Of a stretch of DNA of 30,995 bases, positions 23,265 to 30,995 are shown one piece after another; the first letter of the stretch is position 1, and each line of letters starts with the position of its first letter. The position numbers were made by a program, and so were the translations under genes. Under the pieces are notes generated by a model, which was not told the origin of the DNA, made no database searches, and saw only the letters and a list, made by a program, of their open reading frames with translations. This DNA is from Anaerorhabdus sp036641015 (GTDB taxonomy: Bacteria; Bacillota_I; Bacilli_A; Erysipelotrichales; Erysipelotrichaceae): the NCBI RefSeq assembly GCF_036641015.1, contig NZ_JAVWFO010000020.1:1-30995 (forward strand), in the 5' to 3' direction.

Positions 23265-23291
23265 AAAAACTCCAGCATAAAACTGGAGTTT
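23265..23291 (-). terminator. Terminator of FIST-EAL gene
   Basis: AAACTCCAG/CTGGAGTTT (9 bp, 7-nt loop) is followed on the minus strand by TTTTTCTAT. It overlaps the stop codon of the gene. Confidence 0.85.
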
Positions 23292-25812
23292 AACTTAAAT
23301 CTAAAGCATTAAAAGGTGAAGGTCTTGAAAAACAATAACCTTGTGAATAATGAATTTGATGCCTTTCAATTTCTTCTTGAATTGAGTTGTTTTCAACAAA
23401 TTCAGCTATTATTTGTACTTCTAATTGTTTACCTAAGAATACAATATTCTCTAGAACCTTTTTGCATAATTCATCACTCATGATGTTTTTAACAATACTA
23501 CCATCTATTTTGATATAGTCAGGTGCTATTTGCGCAATTGCCATAAAGTTTGAATACCCAATACCAAAATCATCAATCGCAATCTTAACACCAAACCTTC
23601 TAACTTCATCTAGAAATTTCTTTAAAACTTGTAAATCACTAAAACTCTCATCCTCAAGAATTTCAAAAACAAAATTATCACACTTTTTCATATTCGATAA
23701 TCTAGAAATAATAAAATCACTAACAGAATTATAACTTACATCATATGCTGATAGATTAATTGATACCTCAATATCAGTACCTTCAAATAAATTAAAAACT
23801 TTTTCAATCATCTTGGTGCTTAGTTTCGCATATAAATGATACTTCTTAGCAATACTCATAAAATCACTAGGAATATAAACTTTTCCATTTTCATCAACTA
23901 TTCGCATTAATGCTTCGTATTTTCTTATCCACTTATTCCTGTTATCGAATATACCTTGGAAATATGGCGTTATTGTATCATTATTGATTGCATAGTTTAA
24001 AACATTTAATATCTTTTCTTCTTCCTCAAGTGACTTACCACCATTTATATTCAACTCATTAAAATTAACATAGTGCGTTTGTAAGTTTTGACATTCCTTT
24101 AGTGCAAGTATTCCTGTTTCCAACAAATCTTTATCTTTATAAAGCAATATAAATCGATTAATTAAAATATCATTAATATTTTCAAAATGAATTGTTTGGA
24201 AATGATCATATACAAAATCGATATGTTTAACAAAATCTTCATTGCTCACATTCGCACCCGCTGCAATAAACATCGTAGAATCATTCAACATATAATAGTA
24301 AAATTTTTCATTACCTAAAATATTATTCAAAAATCCAATAATTTTTTTAGATGCTTTACTCAATAAATCATGATATGAATCTTGTCCCAAACGTGATACT
24401 AATAAGTTAAAATTCTCAATTTGAATTAAACACATTTTATTAAAATGAATTTCTTTTTTATCATTTGAGTATTTTATTGAGTTACCCATTCCTGTAATTG
24501 AATCATGAAAAAGTTGTGTTTTTGATTTTTCTTGTTGGTCAAGTAATTTATCTAATAACATTTTATTCTCTTGTGTCATTGCTTGACTTTGTTTTTTCAA
24601 AACGAAGTTAACTAATTTATCATCATCAGTATGCACTCTAAATAAATCATCAAAAACCGAGAAATCAGGATTAATATAGCTTTCTTTTTCAGCTATCCCA
24701 ATATAGACACATGATCCATTAAATGATTCATTGCGTTCTTGATTCCAACTTATTTCACCCAACATAAAAGCACCACAAATATTTGCATCTTTAAATGGTT
24801 TTAATTCCCACTCAGCACAATTTTCTAAGTATAGTTTTCTAAACACACAGCTATAACAGAAAAGTGTTTCAACTGGTTCTTTTGACAATTTCATACAAAT
24901 GTCATAACACTCTTTTACGCATTTCGTTGGACTAACATAACCAATTCTAAAACTTGAATTAGCAGGTACTTTCATTTGATAAAAAGACATCATGTTCTTC
25001 TTTGCATCAAAATGAACAAATCTACTTACGCCATGATGTCCTTCTAGTATCAAAGGAAATTTTGTTAGTTCATCATTATCAGCGATATATTTCCAATATT
25101 TCAATTCCGTTAGTTTTTGAATACCAAACTGTTCAAAACACCAATCAGTAGCAGGGATATTCTCGATTTCCACTAAATATTTACCCTTAACCTTGTTCAT
25201 TGTATAAACACCACTAATAGGTTCATGTGAAATATTAGCATCGCAGAATACGTTTAATTCATCATTTATATAACCAGCAAAAACAATTGCTGGTTCTTGT
25301 ACATCATTATCTTTTATAACATATGGTTTTTTATTATCATCTAAATCACAGCCTGCTATACCTCCCGTTAATCTTACTGAAGGTAATTGTATGTTCATTT
25401 CATCAATAAACTCATTAACATCTATCCATTGAGACCCACAAAAAACATGCATTAATTTTACTTTATTATTTGCGATAGTATTTTTTATTTCCCGGACAAC
25501 TTCACTAGGTGATTTCCCTGAATAATCAACGATTCCAGTAATTATATCAGTATCATCGAATTGTTCCAACATAACTAAAACATCTTCATTGTATTGTTTG
25601 CCATGGAATATAACACCATTTGTACTACATCCAATAATTTTTGCATTTGGCAATATATCAGCTATTTCTTCCGATATTAGCTTTGCATCCTCTTTAAGGT
25701 GATTAGGTAAATAAACGCGCACAAAACTAGGATATTTAACATCAATATCACTCTTGCTAACCAAGTATCCAAACTGCTCTTTTGAACTATATAGTAGTTG
25801 TAGATTTCTCAT
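23290..25812 (-). CDS. FIST sensor with degenerate GGDEF and active-type EAL domain
   Basis: An 840-residue signalling protein. Residues about 25-215 match FIST_N (ADILPNAKIIGCSTNGVIF, MHVFCGSQ, RLTGGIAGCD) and about 225-375 match FIST_C (Cys-containing PVETLFCYSCVFRKLYL, GAFMLGEI), a cytosolic small-ligand sensor. A short coiled linker leads to a GGDEF-like fold (about 435-590) whose active motif is lost (MLNDSTMFI instead of GGDEF). The EAL domain (about 600-840) keeps the catalytic set: E633-A-L, N686, E717, D747-D748, K768, E804 and Q824. It should hydrolyse cyclic di-GMP under control of the FIST ligand. No membrane segment. GGAGGG precedes the start. Confidence 0.9.
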   Translation of the reverse strand: MRNLQLLYSSKEQFGYLVSKSDIDVKYPSFVRVYLPNHLKEDAKLISEEIADILPNAKIIGCSTNGVIFHGKQYNEDVLVMLEQFDDTDIITGIVDYSGKSPSEVVREIKNTIANNKVKLMHVFCGSQWIDVNEFIDEMNIQLPSVRLTGGIAGCDLDDNKKPYVIKDNDVQEPAIVFAGYINDELNVFCDANISHEPISGVYTMNKVKGKYLVEIENIPATDWCFEQFGIQKLTELKYWKYIADNDELTKFPLILEGHHGVSRFVHFDAKKNMMSFYQMKVPANSSFRIGYVSPTKCVKECYDICMKLSKEPVETLFCYSCVFRKLYLENCAEWELKPFKDANICGAFMLGEISWNQERNESFNGSCVYIGIAEKESYINPDFSVFDDLFRVHTDDDKLVNFVLKKQSQAMTQENKMLLDKLLDQQEKSKTQLFHDSITGMGNSIKYSNDKKEIHFNKMCLIQIENFNLLVSRLGQDSYHDLLSKASKKIIGFLNNILGNEKFYYYMLNDSTMFIAAGANVSNEDFVKHIDFVYDHFQTIHFENINDILINRFILLYKDKDLLETGILALKECQNLQTHYVNFNELNINGGKSLEEEEKILNVLNYAINNDTITPYFQGIFDNRNKWIRKYEALMRIVDENGKVYIPSDFMSIAKKYHLYAKLSTKMIEKVFNLFEGTDIEVSINLSAYDVSYNSVSDFIISRLSNMKKCDNFVFEILEDESFSDLQVLKKFLDEVRRFGVKIAIDDFGIGYSNFMAIAQIAPDYIKIDGSIVKNIMSDELCKKVLENIVFLGKQLEVQIIAEFVENNSIQEEIERHQIHYSQGYCFSRPSPFNALDLS

Positions 25813-25857
25813 TATTTAACCCTCCTCTCAGATATAAATCTCTCTGTTTTTAATTAT

Positions 25858-25886
25858 TTTATATGCTTTACATACAAAATATCCAA
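25858..25886 (-). promoter_or_regulatory. Promoter of FIST-EAL gene
   Basis: On the minus strand a -35 TTGGAT (25886-25881), a 17-nt spacer and a -10 TATAAA (25863-25858), about 45 nt before the start. Confidence 0.5.
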
Positions 25887-26000
25887 AGGTTTATAAATAG
25901 CATTCCTACCTATTCTTAATAATAGCATTTAACCTACCCAAATAGCAAAATTTTTCTTTAGTTTTACCCAAATAAGATTATTACTTTTAGTAAACAATTT

Positions 26001-26861
26001 TTAATCTTTTTTCTTGATTATCTTCTTAAAACAACAATATGTATTTTCTATCTTAAATCCATTTTCTTTTAATACTTCTACTAAAGCTGTTTCACTAATT
26101 TCAACCATGATTATAATTTTTTCTACCTTACTTTTATTAAACTTATAATAAGCAAGCATACCGTTAACTAAAACATCGTAAACAGAAGAATCTTCCGACC
26201 ATATTCCAAATATCTCTGAGCTGTTATTTTTATAATTTTTTATAAATGTTCCGCCTTTAATCGTATCCATTTCTTTTACTTCAAATATATCCCATTCATT
26301 AAATTTTTCTTTTATTCGAACTGAATTCCAATATGCCGATTCAAAGTGTTCTTTATGAAATTTCAAATACTCATCTAATTCATCATATCCAACTTTTATT
26401 GTTTTATTCGCAGTAATTTTAGGTTCAATATCTTTTATATTTATCTCCATCATTAAAGAATCATCAATTAATTCGAATTGGTTATTCTTTAATAATTGTG
26501 TAAGTATTTGGTTTTCTTTTGTAAGCCCTATAAAACATGAATAGTTAGGATAGTTGTTTTCAATGTAATTTATAAACACTGATCCTACTTCATCATTTGC
26601 TTCTTCTATGTAAAAAGCACTCGTTTGTAAGTAATAATCATTTGGTATAACATCTAACAGTAATACACCTATTAACTTATTATCTTCATAACATCCTAAT
26701 ATTTCATTATTAGAATCATCCATCCGTGATAAGATCTTTTCTTTAATTTCATCTTTAGATGTGAATAAAGGAAAACTCCTAGTTTTATTAGATGAACAGT
26801 GACTCCATGAAAAGCTAATCAATTCCTCAATATTATTATTTTCCCCACTCTTAATTATCAT
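26001..26861 (-). CDS. Putative GNAT-fold acetyltransferase
   Basis: A 286-residue protein with two tandem halves reminiscent of GNAT folds: NEILGCYEDNKLIGVLLLDVI in the first and AYYKFNKSKVEKIIIMVEISETALVEVLKENGFKIENTYCCFKK in the second. The latter is the usual GNAT C-terminal ENGF strand-helix. The acetyl-CoA pyrophosphate loop (Q/R-x-x-G-x-G/A) is not clearly recognisable in either half, so activity is uncertain. GGAGAA precedes the start. It is divergent from the ParB-like gene with a 100-bp intergenic region. Confidence 0.6.
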   Translation of the reverse strand: MIIKSGENNNIEELISFSWSHCSSNKTRSFPLFTSKDEIKEKILSRMDDSNNEILGCYEDNKLIGVLLLDVIPNDYYLQTSAFYIEEANDEVGSVFINYIENNYPNYSCFIGLTKENQILTQLLKNNQFELIDDSLMMEINIKDIEPKITANKTIKVGYDELDEYLKFHKEHFESAYWNSVRIKEKFNEWDIFEVKEMDTIKGGTFIKNYKNNSSEIFGIWSEDSSVYDVLVNGMLAYYKFNKSKVEKIIIMVEISETALVEVLKENGFKIENTYCCFKKIIKKKD

Positions 26862-26961
26862 AAGTATTCTCCATTTATTAATTAAAGCATATGCTAGTCG
26901 TTATTTACTAGTATTATTAATCAAATATATTTATAATTGGTTTAATAGGCTAGGTATTTAT

Positions 26962-27570
26962 ATGGAAATAAAGAGAGTTAACAGTTATAGTGATAATCGA
27001 TTTACTCAAGAAACACTTAATCAACACGGTGCATATATAATAAATGATACATATTTAGTAAGTATTAATATTATATCTATCAATAGCGCCATAGTACTTA
27101 TGGATAACTATATCTATGCTGATGAAGTGATAGATGAATTCCGTTTTTATAGCGAGCACATAACCAAGTTTTATGACAAGAATCAACTATTAATTAAAGA
27201 ATTCAATGAAATTAAATTAACGAAAACTAACATCCTTGATTTACAACCATCACAATTTTACATTGATATTGATAAATTAAATGCCATTAATTCTTTTGTA
27301 CATAATGAGAATGACATAATAATTCCTATTACAAAAATAGGTAATGATTTAATAATACTTGATGGTCATACTCGAATGTTCGCTGCTATACAAAAACAAA
27401 TTAGCACTTGTTATGTCTATGAAACTAATGCTGATTCTTACATTTCTGACTTTGTTTTCGAAGCGAAATCACGGGATATCACAAACTGCAATCACCTAAC
27501 CATTCTGTCTCATATTGACTATACACAGAAATGGATTAATTATTGCAATAAATATTTTAATCAACAATGA
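26962..27570 (+). CDS. ParB-like-domain protein of unknown function
   Basis: A 202-residue protein. Its central part, LQPSQFYIDIDKLNAI to IIPITKIGNDLIILDGHTRMFAAI (about residues 92-149), matches the ParB/sulfiredoxin N-terminal fold, with DGHTR where ParB-type enzymes have their nucleotide-binding GxxR/DGHHR loop. No helix-turn-helix follows, so it is not a chromosome-partition ParB. The C-terminal segment (ITNCNHLTILSHIDYTQKWINYCN) is, from memory, shared with an uncharacterised family of stand-alone ParB-like proteins. The N-terminal 85 residues are unrecognised. The ribosome binding site is weak. The role may be nucleotide-dependent, which is inference. Confidence 0.62.
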   Translation: MEIKRVNSYSDNRFTQETLNQHGAYIINDTYLVSINIISINSAIVLMDNYIYADEVIDEFRFYSEHITKFYDKNQLLIKEFNEIKLTKTNILDLQPSQFYIDIDKLNAINSFVHNENDIIIPITKIGNDLIILDGHTRMFAAIQKQISTCYVYETNADSYISDFVFEAKSRDITNCNHLTILSHIDYTQKWINYCNKYFNQQ

Positions 27571-27721
27571 ATAATTCATTTTAAGTACTCTATTTAGATA
27601 GCATATTGTGGATTCTATCTGATATTTTCATCAAGTTCATATCGTGAACATTCTAATTCTATTAATTCTCATACCATTCTTTTTTATTAACTCTTGTACT
27701 AATGGCGTTTAAATACGCATA

Positions 27722-27750
27722 AATAAAAACCTGCGCACTAAACACAGGTT
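27722..27750 (-). terminator. Terminator downstream of XRE regulator
   Basis: On the minus strand AACCTG ... CAGGTT form a 6-bp stem, followed by TTTTATTT. It lies about 90 nt after the XRE gene. The rest of 27571-27839 holds nothing else that I can support. Confidence 0.55.
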
Positions 27751-27839
27751 CATTCTATTATCCTTTAAATCTATGGAAAAATATTTTAATGATTTTACTG
27801 AATTATGTTAAATTTAAGTTACCAACTAGAATTCACAAA

Positions 27840-28622
27840 TTACATTCGGTCAAACTTTTCTTTTATTTTGCGTTTTATCTTAAAAAATAGGTGTGTCGTA
27901 TGCTGTTCATTTTCAACTAGTAACTCATAGGCTTCCATAACGCCTGCAGAGTATGCAAATCCTAACAAACCGATTGCAAATCCAAGAAAAACAAATGAAT
28001 GATAGGCAGACCACACAATGAACCCTTTTGCAGTCAATGCTAAAATAAAAATACCCGTAATAAATAAAATAGTGCAAGGAATAGCTACTAATACATACTT
28101 CCTTTTATTCAAAGCATACTCATTAGATAGTTCTTTCAAATAATCATAATCAAATAAAAGTGACTCTTGTTTTAAAACTTTGTATTGAGTTTGGTCCGAA
28201 AATATTGCTAATACAATTGAGATAATACCAATGATTACGAAAATTGTCATACCCAAATAGCGCATTATCATATCTGTAGAAAAAATTACATATGGTACCC
28301 CTGCCAATGCCCAAAACATAAATCCTATCCCAACATATCGGCTAATTCTTTTTTCATTAGCTATATATCCTTTTGCCATTTCTCTGCTTACATAGTAACC
28401 CTTATCATCAGCATTCTTTTCATTCTTGTCATTTTTCAATAAAAAATCAGTTGATACTTCAAAAATATTAGATAATTGCAAGAGTTTTTCTGTTTCGGGA
28501 AAACCTTGATTATTTTCCCATTTGCTAATTGCCTGCCTAGTTGTTCCAAGTTGTTCAGCCAAATTCTCTTGTGATAGTCCTTTTTCTTTCCTCAATTTAA
28601 AAATCTTTTCTCCTAAATTCAT
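27840..28622 (-). CDS. XRE-family regulator with membrane domain
   Basis: A 260-residue protein. The N-terminal Cro/CI helix-turn-helix (residues 1-60: LGEKIFKLRKEKGLSQENLAEQLG, then TTRQAISKWENNQGFPETEKLLQLSNIF) is followed by a linker and about four hydrophobic helices, a common Bacillota layout for membrane-tethered regulators. I place the start at 28622 because of the GGAGGT site; the longer frame extends through the ribosome binding site. A 13-bp perfect dyad overlaps its -35 box, suggesting autoregulation. No target genes can be assigned; nearby EcsC is one candidate. Confidence 0.86.
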   Translation of the reverse strand: MNLGEKIFKLRKEKGLSQENLAEQLGTTRQAISKWENNQGFPETEKLLQLSNIFEVSTDFLLKNDKNEKNADDKGYYVSREMAKGYIANEKRISRYVGIGFMFWALAGVPYVIFSTDMIMRYLGMTIFVIIGIISIVLAIFSDQTQYKVLKQESLLFDYDYLKELSNEYALNKRKYVLVAIPCTILFITGIFILALTAKGFIVWSAYHSFVFLGFAIGLLGFAYSAGVMEAYELLVENEQHTTHLFFKIKRKIKEKFDRM

Positions 28623-28702
28623 TTTGTGAATACCTCCTGTGATTTGATAACTAAATCCTATCAAGTCACCTTGTTATTTTCTATCTTTTTTGAAATGCAC
28701 AT

Positions 28703-28718
28703 TGTCAACTTGAAGTTG
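28703..28718 (-). promoter_or_regulatory. -35 box and dyad operator of XRE gene
   Basis: CAACTT-G-AAGTTG is a perfect 13-nt dyad (28706-28718). On the minus strand it overlaps TTGACA (28708-28703), a consensus -35. A matching -10 (GATAGA at 17 nt) is only fair. Confidence 0.5.
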
Positions 28719-28745
28719 CAAGTATGTAACATAGCATTAAACCCA

Positions 28746-28771
28746 TTTAAAAAGCCTTTATCTCGAGGCTT
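28746..28771 (-). terminator. Terminator downstream of EcsC-family gene
   Basis: On the minus strand AAGCCT/AGGCTT (6 bp, 8-nt loop) is followed by TTTAAAT, about 90 nt after the EcsC stop and upstream of the XRE promoter. Confidence 0.6.
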
Positions 28772-28861
28772 AAACAACTGTTTCTATCGCATTAAATTTA
28801 ATTGTGTCATTAGTAAAATTAGATATAGTACAAGCAAGTGAAAAACGAAAGTCTCAATGTT

Positions 28862-29641
28862 TTACATTTTACCTTTGTAATCGTGTAAAAATCTACGCTC
28901 GTATTTTAACTTAGCATATTTTTGAACCTTTTGTAAATATATAGGATTATACGCCCCGCCGATAATACCAATCACAGGTAAGCCCTGCAAAAATTTCATG
29001 TACAACAGTTCGTTTGAAAGCACTGTCGCGGTTTGCTCAATCTGTGTGTCTTGAGAATATCCCAATGGCAGTTGGTAGTTTTCAATAAACTCGTTTAGCA
29101 TTTGATTTCCTGTTGTGAGTTCTTCATCATGAGAAAGAGATGTTTGTATTAGATGTAAAATAAAATATTTTTCGACTTCTTGTTCATAGTCATACCCATA
29201 ATGCAATGAAATTTCGTATATGCTCTTTAGTAACATTCCAGTAAATAAAGCGATATCAGGTAGCCCAATCCCAAGCGCACCCAACCCAATTCCCTCAAGA
29301 CCAGAAATCAAGAGGTTTTTTCGTCCTGTTTTACTTGCCTGTTTTGAAAATTGCCGCAAACTCTTCCGGTTCTCTTTTAGATCTACAGCATAACGGTTTA
29401 CTTTAAATTGTCGCTGTACATTTTCCCGTTGATATGTTTTTTCAATAATCTTCGTTCCTTTTTCAAAAATAAGTTTAAAAGCTTTGACAAACGCAATATT
29501 TAAAGTGCCTTGCAATTTCGGAGGCACCTTTTCTTCCAGCATATTGTTTATAGTAGACACTTTTTTCTCAACACTACGCTTCAAATAAGCAGCTTCTCTT
29601 TTTATAAGATTATTCCATTGCTTTTGCCACGGACTTACCAT
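28862..29641 (-). CDS. EcsC family protein
   Basis: A 259-residue protein of the EcsC family. It is rich in basic helices at the N-terminus and has the family's glycine-rich membrane-associating segment LISGLEGIGLGALGIGLPDIALFTGMLLKS (about residues 110-138, cited in parts GLEGIGLGALGIGLPDIALF) and the later GLPVIGIIGGAYN. In Bacillus ecsC sits with the ecsAB transporter genes, but no transporter is adjacent here. The function of the family is not known. The gene looks slightly richer in G and C than its neighbours, consistent with transfer. GGTGATAG precedes the start. Confidence 0.82.
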   Translation of the reverse strand: MVSPWQKQWNNLIKREAAYLKRSVEKKVSTINNMLEEKVPPKLQGTLNIAFVKAFKLIFEKGTKIIEKTYQRENVQRQFKVNRYAVDLKENRKSLRQFSKQASKTGRKNLLISGLEGIGLGALGIGLPDIALFTGMLLKSIYEISLHYGYDYEQEVEKYFILHLIQTSLSHDEELTTGNQMLNEFIENYQLPLGYSQDTQIEQTATVLSNELLYMKFLQGLPVIGIIGGAYNPIYLQKVQKYAKLKYERRFLHDYKGKM

Positions 29642-29737
29642 ACTATCACCTATAGTGCAATCAAAAATGAATGCCGTCCCTTCTTTTTCGTATCCTATTT
29701 ATTTTAACTTTTTTGTAGTGAAGATGAAAATAGATTT

Positions 29738-29768
29738 TTGCTGTTCCAGCAGATTATGCTCATAATCT
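29738..29768. repeat. Two adjacent perfect dyads between nitroreductase and EcsC genes
   Basis: TGCTG-TTC-CAGCA is followed without gap by AGATTATG-CT-CATAATCT, sharing one A. Neither has a T-run suitable for a terminator on the minus strand, so an operator upstream of the EcsC gene is likelier. Confidence 0.45.
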
Positions 29769-29783
29769 TGTTTATAACGTACA

Positions 29784-30545
29784 TTAACGTAGCAATTTAT
29801 ATACTGCAGTTAAAGTCATTTCATTATCACAGCCACTGTCATTATTTATCTCAATATCATAGGCAATGTTATTATGAATCAGACATAAGTTCATAAAACA
29901 CAGAAAAATACCTATATCAATTTGATTGTAATAAACCACTTGTGCAACAGGCATTATTCCACGCTTTCCAAATTTCTTATATCTGAATACTTTAATTTCA
30001 TCACCAATATGCTCAACAAACCAAGGTTGAGTGTTACATGCACTTGGAGCAAATCTCACAATGTCAGTTACTCCTGTAACTGGTTCTCCAGACCATATTT
30101 CATCTACTGGTTTGCGTTTACTTTTAAACATATCTTTTCTAAACTTTTGTTCATTATCAATTTTAGATATTGCTATCATTATGACAAAATCAAGTCCATC
30201 AAACACTGGTTCTTCAGTTTTACCTATTCCAAACCACAATGTACCAATATTATTTGAAACCAAATACAATTCCAACTGCTCCCCCAAATAGCCAATGTTT
30301 TGTAAATAATTATCCTTTTTCTCACTATAAAATAAAATACTATATTCCTGACCACGTTTGCACGAGGTTTGAGATGCAGGAACAATTTTAATTTTGGTTT
30401 TAATGTCTAAAATTAAAGGTGTAAGATTTCTGTATGTTTCTTCAATTTCATATAGCTCTTGTTGGCTTATTTTTTTATTACCTATATTCCGAAATAGGTG
30501 AAAGGATTTTCGTTTAAAAATCATTTCATAGTTAACATTATTCAT
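29784..30545 (-). CDS. Putative TM-type nitroreductase
   Basis: A 253-residue nitroreductase-like protein. The N-terminus IFKRKSFHLFRN carries the FMN phosphate-binding Arg/Ser pattern, and EPVTGVTDIVRFAPSACNTQPWFVEH matches the APSACNTQPW motif of the putative TM nitroreductase family. The fold is an internally duplicated FMN-dependent oxidoreductase; substrates are unknown. The start at 30545 (MNNVNYEM) has AGGAAGGAA; the longer frame to 30659 has no site and is Cys/Leu-rich as expected for spurious extension. It follows the RhuM/Doc-like gene on the same strand. Confidence 0.78.
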   Translation of the reverse strand: MNNVNYEMIFKRKSFHLFRNIGNKKISQQELYEIEETYRNLTPLILDIKTKIKIVPASQTSCKRGQEYSILFYSEKKDNYLQNIGYLGEQLELYLVSNNIGTLWFGIGKTEEPVFDGLDFVIMIAISKIDNEQKFRKDMFKSKRKPVDEIWSGEPVTGVTDIVRFAPSACNTQPWFVEHIGDEIKVFRYKKFGKRGIMPVAQVVYYNQIDIGIFLCFMNLCLIHNNIAYDIEINNDSGCDNEMTLTAVYKLLR

Positions 30546-30666
30546 ACAATTCCTTCCTAAAAAAGTGCATAATTCTTCACTTAATATAAACAATCTTACA
30601 TATAATATAACATAATTCTCGCTTAAAAACAGACCTACTGTCCGACAAGAAAAACACAAATCTATT

Positions 30667-30995
30667 TTAGATTATTCCCTTGTTAACTGTATGAGTTCCT
30701 TTTGGAAAAAATATTATATTGTCTCTTTCTTCAGGTTTAGATGATGCGATTAATACTGTTAAAATCGCTAGTGTAGTATTGCTAATCGTTTGTCTATTCT
30801 TCATTAAGTTATAAACAAAGATAGTAGCCGCTATTCTCTTATTTGCATCATAAAAACAATGGTTCTTTGTAATGAAGCAGAGTAAATTAACTGCTTTATC
30901 TTCAAGTGTTGGATAAAGTTCTACTCCTCCATAACTTTGGTAGATTTGATTTATACTTGATTGAAATGATTCATCTCTTTCTTTTCCAAATAAGT
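30667..30995 (-). CDS. C-terminal part of RhuM/Doc-type Fic protein (partial)
   Basis: An open frame of 108 codons enters from the right edge and ends at TAA 30669-30667. The start lies outside the window. It reads SFQSSINQIYQSYGGVELYP, then EDKAVNLLCFITKNHCFYDANKRIAATIFVYNL. HCFYDANKR is the Fic/Doc motif H-x-F-x-(D/N)-(A/G)-N-K-R. The GGVELYP segment and the late KPEERDNII are typical of the RhuM virulence-protein family, in which a Fic domain follows an N-terminal DNA-binding-like part. Doc proteins phosphorylate EF-Tu and pair with an antitoxin; whether this one does is unknown. The catalytic His and Lys-Arg are intact. Confidence 0.82.
   Translation of the reverse strand, partial: LFGKERDESFQSSINQIYQSYGGVELYPTLEDKAVNLLCFITKNHCFYDANKRIAATIFVYNLMKNRQTISNTTLAILTVLIASSKPEERDNIIFFPKGTHTVNKGII

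Noticed and set aside
23175..23290. Minus-strand start-less open frame reading ...VDKRCIVESRGNVNVDDC...
   Set aside because: It looks vaguely coding, but there is no start codon, it passes through the terminator and no family is recognised. Too short to call a gene remnant.
25925..25980. Direct repeat TACCCAAATA upstream of the FIST-EAL gene
   Set aside because: Only two copies in very AT-rich DNA, lying upstream of the likely promoter with no symmetry; chance is likely.
1..30995. CRISPR arrays, insertion sequences, rRNA genes
   Set aside because: I read both strands and found no repeat-spacer array, transposase gene or rRNA sequence.

Overview
The window is low-GC (about one third GC by eye) with strong AGGAGG-type ribosome binding sites. 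TGA is used as a stop codon, so the standard bacterial code applies. Gene content (Rnf complex, PTS sugar uptake, DegV, PPOX/Nim-like flavoprotein, EF-G-like GTPase) fits an anaerobic gut-type Bacillota. Erysipelotrichia or a neighbouring class is my tentative guess, from gene style only. Most genes lie on the minus strand.

Left part (1-9130): an EF-G-like translational GTPase follows an ankyrin-repeat gene on the minus strand. Upstream of both is a 35-codon peptide gene ending directly in a rho-independent terminator, an arrangement that looks like leader-peptide attenuation. Next come MscS, a YgjP-like metallopeptidase, DegV, a tRNA-His on the plus strand with a tandem 11-bp repeat just beyond it (possible integrase-site scar), an ASCH/DUF3781 pair, a Nim-like flavoprotein, an M28 peptidase and a solitary CpaB-like SAF protein.

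Centre (9177-15953): a complete rnf operon in the order rnfC-D-G-E-A-(small Cys protein)-B, divergent from an ApbE flavin transferase lipoprotein. The operon is unusual in three ways. RnfD carries a fused C-terminal FMN-binding domain that is a close copy of a second FMN-binding domain in RnfG. RnfB is only 90 residues and lacks the ferredoxin-like domains. A 62-residue membrane peptide with four cysteines, resembling NqrM in layout, sits between rnfA and rnfB. Together these suggest a modified, flavin-rich Rnf. This is the most interesting system in the window.

Right-centre (16059-22400): a minus-strand operon ridA - PTS EIIBC - PLP aminotransferase/C-S lyase - PTS EIIA - YheO-type PAS/HTH regulator is divergent from a GH1 6-phospho-beta-glucosidase. 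Three copies of an 18-bp dyad (AATGAA-N6-TTCATT type) lie in the shared promoter region, two of them on the predicted transcription starts. This looks like a locally regulated catabolic unit, perhaps for a glucoside carrying an amine or sulfur-containing aglycone.

Right end (22399-30995): an alpha/beta hydrolase, a FIST-(degenerate GGDEF)-EAL c-di-GMP phosphodiesterase, a GNAT-like protein, a ParB-like-domain protein, an XRE membrane regulator with a dyad over its promoter, an EcsC-family protein, a putative nitroreductase and the 3' end of a RhuM/Doc-type Fic gene that runs off the window. This end looks like accessory genome.
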